Below are positions 29,810 to 41,308 of a stretch of DNA of 64,000 nucleotides, one piece after another. The stretch covers positions 62,001-126,000 of the forward strand of contig JADJQA010000006.1 of the NCBI GenBank assembly GCA_016712985.1, read 5' to 3'. The translations under genes were made by a program, and so were the position numbers. Each line of letters opens with the position of its first letter. The first letter of the stretch is position 1. This DNA comes from Sulfuritalea sp. (GTDB taxonomy: Bacteria; Pseudomonadota; Gammaproteobacteria; Burkholderiales; Rhodocyclaceae). A model generated the notes under the pieces. It saw only the letters and a program-made list of their open reading frames with translations. It did not search any database and was not told where the DNA came from.

Positions 29810-30976
29810 TTACAGCCCCGCATCCGCGCGTAGCGCGGCTGCCTTGTCCGTATTTTCCCAAGTGAATTCAGGTTCATCGCGACCGAAGTGGCCGTAGGCG
29901 GCGGTTTTTTCGTAGATCGGCCGCAGCAGGTTGAGCATGGTGACAATGCCTTTCGGTCGCAGGTCGAAGTGCCTTGTCACCAGTGCCGCGATTTTCTCGT
30001 CGGAAATCTTGCCGGTACCCTGCGTGGTGACCCACACCGAGGTCGGCTCGGCGACGCCGATGGCATAGGAAATCTGCACCAGGCATTTGCTGGCGAGTCC
30101 GGCCGCAACGATGTTCTTCGCCACGTAGCGACCGGCATAGGCAGCAGAGCGGTCGACCTTCGACGGATCCTTGCCGGAGAATGCGCCGCCGCCGTGTGGC
30201 GCCGCACCGCCGTAGGTATCGACGATGATCTTGCGCCCGGTCAGGCCGCAATCGCCCTGCGGGCCACCGACGACGAAGCGGCCGGTGGGGTTGACCAGGT
30301 ACTTGATCTCGCCCTTGACCAGTTCTTTCGGCAACATCGGCTTGATGATTTCCTCGATCACCGCTTCGCGAATCTGCGGCAGATCGATGTCCGGGGCGTG
30401 CTGCGTGGACACCACCACGGTATCGATCGAATGGGCCTTGCCGTCTTCATAGCGGATCGTCACCTGCGACTTGGCGTCGGGACGCAACCAGGGCAGGCGG
30501 CCGTCGCGTCGCAGCATCGACTGGCGCTCGACCAGGCGGTGCGCAAGATGGATCGGCAGCGGCATCAGCACCGGGGTCTCGTCGCAGGCGTAGCCGAACA
30601 TCAGGCCCTGATCGCCGGCGCCTTGATTCAGGTTGTCGTCGTAGGCCTTGTTCACGCCCTGGGCGATGTCGGGGCTCTGCTTGTCGTAGGCCACCAGCAC
30701 GGCGCAGCCCTTGTAGTCGATGCCGTACTCGGTGTTGTCGTAGCCGATGCGCTTGAGCACGTTGCGCGTGACGCCGATGTAGTCGACGTTGGCGCTGGTC
30801 GTGATCTCGCCGGCGAGCACCACCAGGCCGGTGTTGCACAGGGTTTCCGCGGCGACTCGCGAATGCGCATCCTGCGCCAGGATGGCGTCCAGGATGGCGT
30901 CGGAAATCTGGTCGGACACCTTGTCCGGGTGGCCTTCGGAAACCGACTCGGAAGTAAAGAGAAAATCGTTTGACAT
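29810..30976 (-). CDS. metK: S-adenosylmethionine synthase
   Basis: A 388-residue cytoplasmic enzyme that makes S-adenosylmethionine from methionine and ATP. Signature motifs are GHPDKVSDQISDAI near the start, GAGDQGLMFGYA, and GGGAFSGKDPSKVDRS. Full length and intact. It is divergent from the MFS gene, with a structured leader upstream. In many betaproteobacteria metK lies divergent from the lpxL-dapF cluster, as here apart from the MFS gene in between. Confidence 0.97.
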   Translation of the reverse strand: MSNDFLFTSESVSEGHPDKVSDQISDAILDAILAQDAHSRVAAETLCNTGLVVLAGEITTSANVDYIGVTRNVLKRIGYDNTEYGIDYKGCAVLVAYDKQSPDIAQGVNKAYDDNLNQGAGDQGLMFGYACDETPVLMPLPIHLAHRLVERQSMLRRDGRLPWLRPDAKSQVTIRYEDGKAHSIDTVVVSTQHAPDIDLPQIREAVIEEIIKPMLPKELVKGEIKYLVNPTGRFVVGGPQGDCGLTGRKIIVDTYGGAAPHGGGAFSGKDPSKVDRSAAYAGRYVAKNIVAAGLASKCLVQISYAIGVAEPTSVWVTTQGTGKISDEKIAALVTRHFDLRPKGIVTMLNLLRPIYEKTAAYGHFGRDEPEFTWENTDKAAALRADAGL

Positions 30977-30999
30977 GGTCTCGCTCCTGAAAATAAAAC

Positions 31000-31077
31000 G
31001 CCTCGTTGCTGCGGCGAGGCCGGCTTCGAGGCATGAGCGGGCGACGCTTTAGCGCTATTTGTTTTTCCACCGTCGCC
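31000..31077 (-). promoter_or_regulatory. Structured leader of metK, possible attenuator
   Basis: On the minus strand, 24 bases before the ATG, a GCCTCG/CGAGGC hairpin (31000-31005 with 31015-31020) is followed by the T-rich GTTTTATTTT. A second CGAGGC copy on the plus strand at 31027-31032 could pair with the same arm, and GGCGACG (31040-31046)/CGTCGCC (31071-31077) forms a further stem. Mutually exclusive pairing before a T-rich stretch is what an attenuator would show. No known SAM or SAH riboswitch consensus was recognised. Confidence 0.4.
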
Positions 31078-31190
31078 GGTGTTCTCCGCCACGCAAGTTG
31101 TCATTTAACTCGGCGGAACAAGGCGCATTCTAGGCGCGGATGGGAGCGCCCGTCAATCTTCCGCGTTAAGTCGGGTGATACAGTGCGCCC

Positions 31191-32423
31191 ATGCCCTGGC
31201 TGCTCCAGTTCTGCGCGGCGCGTGCCGCTTTCGCGACGATGTTCACCGCCTGGTCGGCAGTGCTGCCGCTGCTGCGCACCGATTGGCAGATCAGCGCCTG
31301 GCAGGCCGGCATGGTGCAGTCGGCGTATCACGTGGGCTTCCTGATCTCCCTGTTCTCGGTCGGCTTCCTCTCCGACCGCTACGGTGCGCGCCGCATCTAC
31401 CTGCTGTCCGGCGTCGCCGCGGCGGCGAGCGGCCTGATGTTCGCCCTGCTGGCCGACGGCTTCGTTTCGGCGCTGCTGCTGTATGGCCTGACCGGCTTGT
31501 GCTCGGGCGGTTCCTACACGCCCGGACTGGCCATCGTGGCGCAGCAGATGCGCCAGCGGCAAGGCCGCGCACTCGGCTACTACCTCGCCGCCGCCTCGCT
31601 CGGCTATGCCGTTGGATTGTTCATCGCCAGCGCCATGATCCCGCTGGCCGGCTGGCGCGGCGCCTTTGTCGTCACCGCCTGCTGCCCGCTCGCCGGCGTG
31701 GCGCTGGGCTGGCGGGCGCTGCGCGCGGTGCCCAATGTCGTGCACGCGTCGCCCGGCGGCCACCGCGGCCGCTTGCGCGAAGTGCTGCGCAACAAGCCGG
31801 CCATGCTCTCGATCTGGGGCTATGCCTTCCACGCCTGGGAACTCCTCGGCCTGTGGGCCTGGCTGCCCGCCTTTCTCGCCGCCGCCGCCATCGCGGGCGG
31901 CACGGGCGGCACGCAGGCGGTCAGCCTCGGCGCCACCCTGACCGCGCTGACCTACCTGGTGGCGGTGCTCGGCAGCGTCCTCGGCGGCTCGCTGTCGGAT
32001 CGCTTCGGACGCACTGCGATGACACTGGCGATGTCGGTCGCCAGCCTGGCCTGCTCGTTCAGCTTCGGCTGGATGATTGGCCTGCCGATGGTGTTGTTGG
32101 TCACCGTGGCGGTGTTCTACAACGTCACCGGCGTGGGCGACTCGTCGATCCACTCGACGACTCTGACGGAACTCACCGACCCGCGCTGTCTCGGCACCGC
32201 CTACTCGCTGCGCTCGGTGCTGGGTTTCGGCGCCGGCGCGATTGCTCCTTGGGTCTTCGGCCTGGTGCTTGACTGGGGCCGGGCCGGCGACGGCCTGCCC
32301 GATCACGTGGTCTGGGGACTGGCGTGGTCGACGCTGGGGCTGGGCGGACTGCTGGGGCCGGTGGCCGTCTGGCGTCTGCGCCGCATGCCGGCGGCGGGCA
32401 AGCTGGCGGGCGGCAAGCGCTAG
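31191..32423 (+). CDS. Major facilitator superfamily transporter
   Basis: A 410-residue protein with about 12 hydrophobic segments. MFS loop motifs appear as GFLSDRYGARRIY after the second segment and GGSLSDRFGRTA in the second half. Substrate is unknown. It is divergent from metK and about 180 bases ahead of lpxL; the gap 32424-32605 holds no recognisable gene. Confidence 0.9.
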   Translation: MPWLLQFCAARAAFATMFTAWSAVLPLLRTDWQISAWQAGMVQSAYHVGFLISLFSVGFLSDRYGARRIYLLSGVAAAASGLMFALLADGFVSALLLYGLTGLCSGGSYTPGLAIVAQQMRQRQGRALGYYLAAASLGYAVGLFIASAMIPLAGWRGAFVVTACCPLAGVALGWRALRAVPNVVHASPGGHRGRLREVLRNKPAMLSIWGYAFHAWELLGLWAWLPAFLAAAAIAGGTGGTQAVSLGATLTALTYLVAVLGSVLGGSLSDRFGRTAMTLAMSVASLACSFSFGWMIGLPMVLLVTVAVFYNVTGVGDSSIHSTTLTELTDPRCLGTAYSLRSVLGFGAGAIAPWVFGLVLDWGRAGDGLPDHVVWGLAWSTLGLGGLLGPVAVWRLRRMPAAGKLAGGKR

Positions 32424-32605
32424 CGCGCCGACGCCGGTAGCGCCGCCCGGCGCGGCCTGCTGCCGCGCATCGAAGTGAACCGGACAGCCGACACCGGCCA
32501 CTGCTTCGCGCAGTTTCTTGCCCATGACAGGGAAATCGGGAGGATGGGCTGTCGGACCGACAGTAGGCGATAATTCAACTTGCTTCGGCACCTTCCCATT
32601 CTTCG

Positions 32606-33454
32606 ATGGCCTCCCTGATACCCATTGTTTTCAAGGCGCTCGCCGCTTTTCCGCTGCCGCTGCTGCACATCCTCGGCACGCTTGGCGGCTGGCTGGTGTG
32701 GTTGCTCTCGCCCGGCTACCGGCGCAATTTTTCGCGGCATATCGGGCAAGCCGGCATGACGCAGGCCAAGACGGCGGCGATCGCCGAGGCCGGCAAGGCG
32801 CTGCTCGAACTGCCCAAGATCTGGCTGCGTCCGCAGGACGAGGTGGCCGGCCGCGTGGTCAGGGTTTCGGGCTGGGATCTGGTCGAGGCGGCCTGGTCGG
32901 CCGGGCGCGGCATCCTGTTCCTGACCCCGCACCTGGGCTGCTTCGAGATTACCGCGCAGTACTACGCGGCACGGCGGCCGATGACCGTGCTCTACCGGCG
33001 GCCAAGGCGCGACTGGCTGGCGCCGCTGATCGAAGCGGGGCGCGGCGCAAACCTGAAACTGGCCCCCGCCGACCTGTCCGGGGTACGGCGTCTGTTGAAG
33101 GCGCTGAAGGGCGGGGAAGCCGTGGGCATGCTGCACGACCAGGTGCCCGGCAACGGCGAAGGCGCCTGGGTGCCCTTTTTCGGTCGCCCCGCCTACACCA
33201 TGACGCTCGCGGCGCGCCTGGCGGAAACCGGCGCCAGCGTGCTGCTGGCCTATGCCGAGCGACTGGCTTGCGGCGCGGGCTATCACCTCAGGCTGTTTCC
33301 CCTGTCGGCGCCCCTTGAGGGTGATTCGATGCAGCGCGCGGCGCAGCTCAACCGCGAGCTGGAAACGCTGATCCGGCAATGCCCCGAGCAGTACTTGTGG
33401 GGCTATAACCGCTACAAGGTGCCGGCGGGCGCCACGCCGCCTGAAGCGGACTGA
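32606..33454 (+). CDS. Lauroyl/myristoyl-type lipid A acyltransferase (first copy)
   Basis: A 282-residue membrane-associated LpxL/HtrB-family acyltransferase. One hydrophobic N-terminal segment is followed by the catalytic HxxxxE motif in TPHLGCFE and the conserved VLYRRPRRDWL and HDQVPGNGEGAWVPFFGRPA. It adds secondary acyl chains to lipid A at the inner membrane. One base separates it from the second copy. Confidence 0.92.
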   Translation: MASLIPIVFKALAAFPLPLLHILGTLGGWLVWLLSPGYRRNFSRHIGQAGMTQAKTAAIAEAGKALLELPKIWLRPQDEVAGRVVRVSGWDLVEAAWSAGRGILFLTPHLGCFEITAQYYAARRPMTVLYRRPRRDWLAPLIEAGRGANLKLAPADLSGVRRLLKALKGGEAVGMLHDQVPGNGEGAWVPFFGRPAYTMTLAARLAETGASVLLAYAERLACGAGYHLRLFPLSAPLEGDSMQRAAQLNRELETLIRQCPEQYLWGYNRYKVPAGATPPEAD

Positions 33455-33455
33455 A

Positions 33456-34316
33456 ATGTCACGACTGGTTCTCGCCCTGATGTGGCTCATGCACTGGCTG
33501 CCGCTGCCTGCGCTCGCGGCCATCGGGCGCGGCCTCGGACTTGTCCTCTACGCGCTTGTCCCCGAGCGACGCCATGTCACGCTGACCAATCTGGGCCTGT
33601 GCTTTCCACATCTTTCACCGGCGGAGAAGTCGGCGCTGGCGCGACGCCACTTTGCCGCCCTGGGCCGCAGTTTCCTGGAACTCGGACTCTGGTGGTGGGC
33701 CTCGCCGGAGCGCATCCGGCGCCTGGTGCGGATCGAGGGCGAGGAAAAGCTGGCGCCGTATCGGGGGAAGCCGGTCCTCTTGCTGGCGCCGCATTTCGTC
33801 GCAATGGACGCCGGCGGGATTCGTCTCGGCATGGAGTTCGACATGGTGGTGATCTACGCCCGGGCGAAGAATCGCGTCTTCGATCGCGCTCTGCTGCGTG
33901 GCCGCGAACGCTTTGGCCGGCTGCAACTGATCTCGCGGCAGGACGGGGTAAAAAAAGTGTTGCGACCGCTGCGCGCGGGGACCCCGTTCTACTATTTGCC
34001 GGACATGGATTACGGCCCCAGGGAAGCCGTCTTCGTGCCCTTCTTCGGTTTTCCGGCGGCAACCATCACCGGTGTTTCACGGCTGGCAAAGATAGCCGGC
34101 GCGGCGGTATTGCCGGTCATCACGCGCATGGTTGGCAATCACTACGTAGTCAGCATCGGCGAACCGTGGGCCGATTTTCCGACCAATGATGTCGTGGCCG
34201 ATACGCGGCGCATGAATGCCTTTCTCGAAACCGAGATCATGCAGTCGCCCGAGCAGTACTATTGGTTGCACAAACGCTTCAAGACGCGGCCACCGGGAGA
34301 AAAAGGGGTTTATTGA
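33456..34316 (+). CDS. Lipid A acyltransferase (second copy)
   Basis: A 286-residue LpxL-family enzyme with the HxxxxD motif in APHFVAMD, VVIYARAKNRVFD and FYYLPDMDYGPREAVFVPFF. The paralogue upstream probably acts at a different position on lipid A. Two tandem lpxL genes ahead of dapF is a familiar betaproteobacterial order. Confidence 0.92.
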   Translation: MSRLVLALMWLMHWLPLPALAAIGRGLGLVLYALVPERRHVTLTNLGLCFPHLSPAEKSALARRHFAALGRSFLELGLWWWASPERIRRLVRIEGEEKLAPYRGKPVLLLAPHFVAMDAGGIRLGMEFDMVVIYARAKNRVFDRALLRGRERFGRLQLISRQDGVKKVLRPLRAGTPFYYLPDMDYGPREAVFVPFFGFPAATITGVSRLAKIAGAAVLPVITRMVGNHYVVSIGEPWADFPTNDVVADTRRMNAFLETEIMQSPEQYYWLHKRFKTRPPGEKGVY

Positions 34317-34366
34317 CCCCTCAATTGCGGAAAGCCCCCGCCAACGCCACGGCGTATGCTCACCCG

Positions 34367-35224
34367 ATGGACATCCGCTTCACCAAGATGCACGGCCTCG
34401 GCAACGATTTCATCGTGCTCGACGCCATCCACCAGGACTTCGTGCCGACGCCCGCCCAGGCGCGCTTTCTCGCCGACCGCCACTTCGGCGTCGGCTGCGA
34501 CCAGATCCTGGTGGTCGAGCGCGCCACGTCACCCGGTGTCGATTTCCGCTACCGCATCTTCAACGCCGACGGCGGCGAAGTAGAGCAATGCGGCAACGGC
34601 GCCCGCTGCTTTGTGCGCTTCGTGCATGAGCAGGGCCTGACGCAGAAGCGCGAGATTCGCGTCGAGACGCAGTCCGGCCTGATCACGCCAAGACTCGAAG
34701 CCGACGGCCAGGTGACCGTGGACATGGGCGTGCCGCGCTTCCGGCCCGCCGAGATTCCCTTCGACAGCGTCACCGACTCAATCCTGCACCCGCTCACCGT
34801 CGGCGACGCCCGGATCGACATCAGCGTGGTGTCGATGGGCAATCCGCATGCGGTGCAGGTGGTGGCCGATGTCGCCGCCGCGCCGGTCGGGCAACTCGGC
34901 CCGCTGATCGAAGCGCACCCGCGCTTTCCCCGGCGGGTCAATGCCGGCTTCATGCAGATCGTGGACCGCCACGCCATCCGCCTGCGGGTGTACGAGCGCG
35001 GCGCCGGCGAGACCCTGGCCTGCGGTACCGGCGCCTGTGCCGCCGTGGTCGCCGGCATTCGCCGCGGCCTGCTGGATTCGCCGGTGCGCGTCGGCATGCG
35101 CGGCGGCGAATTGTCCATCGCCTGGAACGGCGAGGCAGCGAACAGCGTGGCGCCGGTCATGATGACCGGCCCGGCAACCAGCGTATTCACCGCGGAAATC
35201 AACCTACCGAGCAACCTTTTATGA
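34367..35224 (+). CDS. dapF: Diaminopimelate epimerase
   Basis: A 285-residue enzyme converting LL- to meso-diaminopimelate for lysine and peptidoglycan. The two catalytic Cys are in NADGGEVEQCGNGARC and ETLACGTGACAAV. The start MDIRFTKMHGLGNDFIVLD is fixed by the family; the open frame extends upstream into the lpxL gene but has no support. The stop overlaps the next start as ATGA. Confidence 0.96.
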   Translation: MDIRFTKMHGLGNDFIVLDAIHQDFVPTPAQARFLADRHFGVGCDQILVVERATSPGVDFRYRIFNADGGEVEQCGNGARCFVRFVHEQGLTQKREIRVETQSGLITPRLEADGQVTVDMGVPRFRPAEIPFDSVTDSILHPLTVGDARIDISVVSMGNPHAVQVVADVAAAPVGQLGPLIEAHPRFPRRVNAGFMQIVDRHAIRLRVYERGAGETLACGTGACAAVVAGIRRGLLDSPVRVGMRGGELSIAWNGEAANSVAPVMMTGPATSVFTAEINLPSNLL

Positions 35225-35883
35225 GACCTGACATGAAATCGGAAGACGTCGCGCGCTATCTCCACGATCACCCGGAATTCTTCGATCAATATGCTGACAT
35301 GCTTGCGCTGGTGACGCTGCCGGACCCCCATAGCGGCCGGGCCATCTCGATCACCGAAAAGCAGTTGTTCAACCTGCGCGACAAGGTGCGCACGCTCGAA
35401 TCCAAACTGGTCGAACTGATTGGTTTCGGCGAGGAGAACGACGCCATTGGCGGCAAGGTGCATGCGCTTGCCGTGGCGCTTGTCTCGGCCACCGACCAGG
35501 CCGCCGTGGTGCGCGCCCTGTATTCGCACCTGGGCGGCGCCTTTGCCGTACCCCATGTCACTTTGCGCCTGTGGGGCGCGAGGCAAGGGGAGGGCCACGA
35601 GTTCGACGCCGTTGCCGATGCCGCGAAAGCCTTTGCCTCGGGCCTGCAGCGGCCCTACTGCGGAACCGCGACCGCGCAGGAGTCGCTGGCCTGGTTTGGC
35701 GAAGCTGCGGCGCATCTGCACTCGATGACCCAGGTGCCGCTGCGCGAACCCGGCGGCGCCTGCTTCGGCCTGCTGGTGATGGCCAGTGAAGATCCGCATC
35801 GCTTCTACCCGGAACTCGGCACGCTGTACCTGGAACGCATCGGCGAGATGGCCGCGGCGGCGCTGCTGCGGGTTGTCGCCTGA
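35221..35883 (+). CDS. DUF484 family protein
   Basis: A 220-residue protein beginning with the DUF484 pattern (VARYLHDHPEFFDQYADML, then SITEKQLFNLRDKVRTLESK, a short coiled coil), followed by a GAF-like domain. The family almost always sits between dapF and xerC, as here, and its role is unknown. ATGA overlap with dapF. Confidence 0.92.
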   Translation: MRPDMKSEDVARYLHDHPEFFDQYADMLALVTLPDPHSGRAISITEKQLFNLRDKVRTLESKLVELIGFGEENDAIGGKVHALAVALVSATDQAAVVRALYSHLGGAFAVPHVTLRLWGARQGEGHEFDAVADAAKAFASGLQRPYCGTATAQESLAWFGEAAAHLHSMTQVPLREPGGACFGLLVMASEDPHRFYPELGTLYLERIGEMAAAALLRVVA

Positions 35884-35935
35884 GAGGCCGTGAAGCAGCC
35901 ACCACGGCCCGATTCCGCAATGACGGTTGTTTGAG

Positions 35936-36856
35936 ATGGCGGACACTTCGGTCGCCAGCTTTCTCGCCGAGCTTGCCATACAGCGGCGTGCCAGCCCGCA
36001 CACGATCGACGCCTACTGCCGCGACCTTGCGCGCCTGACGGCGCTGGCAGCCGACGCCGAACCGACGGCGCTGACGACCCCGCAACTGCGCCGCGGCCTG
36101 ATGGCCTTGCATGCGCAGCATCTCGCGCCGCGCTCGATTGCGCGCACGCTGTCGGCCTGGCGCAGTTATTACGCCTGGCTGGCGCGGCGCGGCGCGATCG
36201 CGCTGAATCCGGCCGACGGCCTGCGCGCGCCGAAGCGCCCGCACAGCCTGCCAAAGGCGCTGGGCATCGACCAGGCGGCGGCGCTGCTCGACAGGCCGAC
36301 AGGGAGCCCGGACACGGGTTTGGCAACGGGTTTGACAAATGAGCCGCTGCAGTTCCGCGACGCGGCGATGTTCGAGCTGTTGTATTCGTCCGGATTGCGC
36401 CTGTCCGAACTGGTGAGCCTCGACTGGCCCGGCGGGCTTGACCTGGCGGCGGGCGAAGTCACCGTGACCGGCAAGCGGCAAAAGACCCGCAAGGTGCCGG
36501 TCGGCGACAAGGCGCGCACTGCGCTGGAGGCATGGCTGGCGCTGCGCCCGCAATTCGAGCGGGACGCGCAGCCGGCGCTGTTCCTCGGCCGCAACGGTAC
36601 CCGGCTGACGCCCCGGCAAGTCGAGAGTCGCCTCGCCCGATGGGCGCAGCGGCAGGGCGTCGGCGTGCATGTGCATCCCCACATGCTGCGCCACTCCTTT
36701 GCCTCGCATGTGCTGCAGTCGTCCGGTGACCTGCGGGCAGTGCAGGAAATGCTCGGCCACGCCAGCATCGCCGCGACGCAGATCTATACGCATCTCGACT
36801 TCCAGCATTTGGCGAAGGTCTACGACGCGGCGCATCCGCGAGCAAAGAAGGCCTAG
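35936..36856 (+). CDS. xerC: Tyrosine recombinase XerC
   Basis: A 306-residue site-specific recombinase that resolves chromosome dimers with XerD at dif. The N-terminal SAM-like domain has SPHTIDAYCRDLARL. Catalytic residues are Arg in SSGLRLSELV, Lys in GKRQKTRKVP, HxxR in HPHMLRHSFASH, His in LGHASIA and Tyr in TQIYTHLDF. The ATG at 35936 was preferred over an in-frame TTG nine bases earlier. Its place after dapF-DUF484 marks it as the housekeeping recombinase. Confidence 0.95.
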   Translation: MADTSVASFLAELAIQRRASPHTIDAYCRDLARLTALAADAEPTALTTPQLRRGLMALHAQHLAPRSIARTLSAWRSYYAWLARRGAIALNPADGLRAPKRPHSLPKALGIDQAAALLDRPTGSPDTGLATGLTNEPLQFRDAAMFELLYSSGLRLSELVSLDWPGGLDLAAGEVTVTGKRQKTRKVPVGDKARTALEAWLALRPQFERDAQPALFLGRNGTRLTPRQVESRLARWAQRQGVGVHVHPHMLRHSFASHVLQSSGDLRAVQEMLGHASIAATQIYTHLDFQHLAKVYDAAHPRAKKA

Positions 36857-37111
36857 TCTACAAAGACCACGATGATTGACAGGCCGTCCATTGAATATCG
36901 TGGTGGTGTTCCACCATGATCGAACGAGCCCGGCACCTCGCCGACCGCATCGCCGCCGAGCCGCTCGCCGACTTGCAAAGTGCTGACCGGACCGGCACGG
37001 GCCGAATACAGCCCTGACGCTCATGGCAGCGAGGGCAACCCGCTGATGATCAATCACGCGATCCTGAAGTCACCCGCGACCTGCCAAGGCGAATTCCGGC
37101 AATGGACATGG
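36857..37111. other. Gene-poor stretch left of the insertion sequence
   Basis: The stretch includes a short palindrome near 36897-36915 and, at about 36980-37110 on the plus strand, an open run with NPLMINHAILKSPATCQGEF, which looks like the inside of a protein gene cut off by the insertion sequence. The source gene was not recognised. Confidence 0.4.
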
Positions 37112-37129
37112 CTAGTGCCTGACCGAAAA
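37112..37129 (+). repeat. Left terminal inverted repeat of the insertion sequence
   Basis: CTAGTGCCTGACCGAAAA, identical to the complement of 38845-38862. Confidence 0.85.
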
Positions 37130-37311
37130 CCCCGTTTTCTGGCGAGAGCCCCGCCATGAACGTCCCGATTGTCATGAGGTTTATCGTCCGACCGTCGTTG
37201 TGCTGACTGTTTTCCATCGGTCGCGGGCAAAGATGCCCATATGGCATATAGCGCAGGTGCAGCGCTCCGATGACATGCCAGATCCCTTCATGAAATAGCG
37301 TGCTTGGCGGC

Positions 37312-38610
37312 CTAAGCCGCCAGTTTGTGGGGCATGTCACGATCCGCGTACCGCGTCTTGCGCTTTGCCCGACGGTTCTCTTGTTCCCTCAGGATGGCGC
37401 CGATGCGATGGATGTTTCGCGCCACGACAGCCAGCGCCACGTAGCGTTTGAATCCGCGAATGCCATCATCCGGACAACGATCAAGGCCATGGACCTCGAG
37501 CGCGTTGATCGCCGACTCGACCGCCGAGTGCTGACGTCGCGCCTTGATGAAATCTTCCGCGTTCTGCACTGCCTGCGCCTGTTGCGACAGCTTGCCCTTG
37601 CGCGGCAACGCCACCAGTTTCAGATGGGCCTGCAGTTCCTGCTGGTTTGCCGGTGAGTGGAATCCTTTGTCAAAGCTGCAGGACTCCAGGTCGGCAAAGC
37701 GTTGCTTGGTTTCCTTGACCATGGCGACAGCGACTTGGTCGTCCGTCTGTTTTTCCATCACCTGATGATGCAGGATGAAGCGATGCTGGTCTTCCATGAT
37801 GCAGACCCGCAAGCCCAGTTCGACCGGCACGCCGGCCTTGCCCTTGCTGATCCATTCGGTGTGCGTCTGGAACACGGAAAAGACTTGCTGCGCATCATTA
37901 CGTCCCTTGCGGCGCTTTGTGCTCTGCGCCGCGCGCAGGTGCCGCTTGACCTGCTTGACGTTGTAGGCGTGCTGCCGCCAGTCGCTCGATCCTTGATCGG
38001 CGCTGAGACGCGCCGTCAGTTCGATGACCTTGCGACAGGCGTCAAAGAGCAGGCTGATATCGGTCGGGTAATGCACATTCGTCTCAACCACGAAAGAGTC
38101 GCAACGCCCACGCAGGACTTCGCCGACCTTTTTTCTTACCAGGTCATGACCGGTATCCACGACGATCTGGTTGATCTTGCCCAGCAACTCCGGTGTGAAT
38201 AGGCTGACATTGTCCTTCAGCGTTTGGAAATGATATGACGCCGGATCGAACAGGCCATGGCCGAGCCTCTGCCGGATGGCGTTGTGCTGATTGACCAATT
38301 CGTGCAAACGGTCGTGGTCGATGCTCAGGTCAAGCCGGATGACGCCGCAGACGAAGATCGACCAGAGCGTCATTCCGGGCCGCCCCGTTAGCTTGCTTAC
38401 CTCCGGTGCCAACTCTGTCTCAAGCAGATGGAAGATCTTCGCGCGCGTGTTCTGGTCTATGTACAGGTGCGGCAACCCTCTCAGAATCTGCGGAATGTCG
38501 TCGCGTGACTTGGCGTCGAGAACGATTCGGGAAACATCCACTTCGCCGATATGCATCTGGGTGTTTTGAACAACTCCGCATCGCCTGTCTCCGAAAAGTC
38601 GTCTGCTCAT
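37312..38610 (-). CDS. DDE transposase
   Basis: A 432-residue transposase. Likely DDE residues are Asp in VVDTGHDL, Asp in SFDKGFHSP and Glu in SAVESAINALEVHG. The frame is intact, so the element may still be active. It ends inside the palindrome GGCGGCCTAAGCCGCC (37306-37321), which may help terminate its transcript. Confidence 0.88.
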   Translation of the reverse strand: MSRRLFGDRRCGVVQNTQMHIGEVDVSRIVLDAKSRDDIPQILRGLPHLYIDQNTRAKIFHLLETELAPEVSKLTGRPGMTLWSIFVCGVIRLDLSIDHDRLHELVNQHNAIRQRLGHGLFDPASYHFQTLKDNVSLFTPELLGKINQIVVDTGHDLVRKKVGEVLRGRCDSFVVETNVHYPTDISLLFDACRKVIELTARLSADQGSSDWRQHAYNVKQVKRHLRAAQSTKRRKGRNDAQQVFSVFQTHTEWISKGKAGVPVELGLRVCIMEDQHRFILHHQVMEKQTDDQVAVAMVKETKQRFADLESCSFDKGFHSPANQQELQAHLKLVALPRKGKLSQQAQAVQNAEDFIKARRQHSAVESAINALEVHGLDRCPDDGIRGFKRYVALAVVARNIHRIGAILREQENRRAKRKTRYADRDMPHKLAA

Positions 38611-38844
38611 GTCATGCCGTAGCAGCCAGTATAATGCTTATGGTCTACAGCGGCCAAGCCTTTCAAACGGAAACGAAGAAAAATTCATCGTCCGATTCCG
38701 CTCCGCTTCTGGCGCGAAGATTCCCTCCGTTATCGGTAATCAGACCTGCATTTCCGTGCTCCCAGCCACGCTTGACCCCTCCGCCGTCCATTCTTCGGCA
38801 CCGCAAGAATGACTGGATCCTTTGCTGCTGCTGGGATTGCTGAA

Positions 38845-38862
38845 TTTTCGGTCAGGCACTAG
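38845..38862 (-). repeat. Right terminal inverted repeat of the insertion sequence
   Basis: TTTTCGGTCAGGCACTAG on the plus strand, the inverse complement of the left end. It supplies the stop codon of the truncated Uma2 gene beside it. Confidence 0.85.
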
Positions 38863-39011
38863 ATACCCCCGACAAAATGCTGGTGTCGCGGTGTCGGCGC
38901 CGGCGCCATCAGATAGGCGATCCCGTCGATCAGCTCGTGGCGCACGTCCTCCGGCCACGTCAGATAGTCGCCGCAAGTGTGACGTGTGGTGTCGCGCAGT
39001 ACCAGGCCCAT
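38859..39011 (-). pseudogene. Uma2 family (DUF820) gene, cut by the insertion sequence
   Basis: Only the first 50 residues remain: MGLVLRDTTRHTCGDYLTWP, then ELIDGIAYLMAPAPTPRHQ, as in Uma2-type predicted endonucleases of about 190 residues. The frame runs into the right end of the insertion sequence and stops there. The rest of the gene is not found on the other side, so insertion was followed by loss. Confidence 0.8.
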
Positions 39012-39057
39012 GATCGCTCCCCCGTGGTGCGGCAATCTTGCGGCAAACGCGGCAGCA

Positions 39058-41226
<2,169 letters not shown>

Positions 41227-41308
41227 GCCGGTTCAAATGCTTGTTGACCTGTTCTCGACAAAACTTTGACATAGTCACTCAAGTTGTTGTTGCCATGAGG
41301 AAATCGGT

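Larger units (their letters stand above)
37112..38862 (-). mobile_element. Insertion sequence with 18-bp terminal inverted repeats
   Basis: An element of about 1.75 kb bounded by exact inverted repeats CTAGTGCCTGACCGAAAA (37112-37129) and its complement (38845-38862), with one transposase gene. About 180 and 235 noncoding bases lie inside the two ends. No clear target-site duplication is visible, so one flank may have been rearranged. Length and transposase suggest an ISNCY- or IS5-like group; the family is not certain. Confidence 0.85.

Noticed and set aside
31000..31077. SAM or SAH riboswitch before metK
   Set aside because: The conserved core of the known classes could not be matched; kept only as an unassigned structured leader.
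37302..38659. Inner GCTTGGC-type inverted match as insertion sequence ends
   Set aside because: Imperfect and short; the 18-bp exact repeats at 37112 and 38845 are far better ends.
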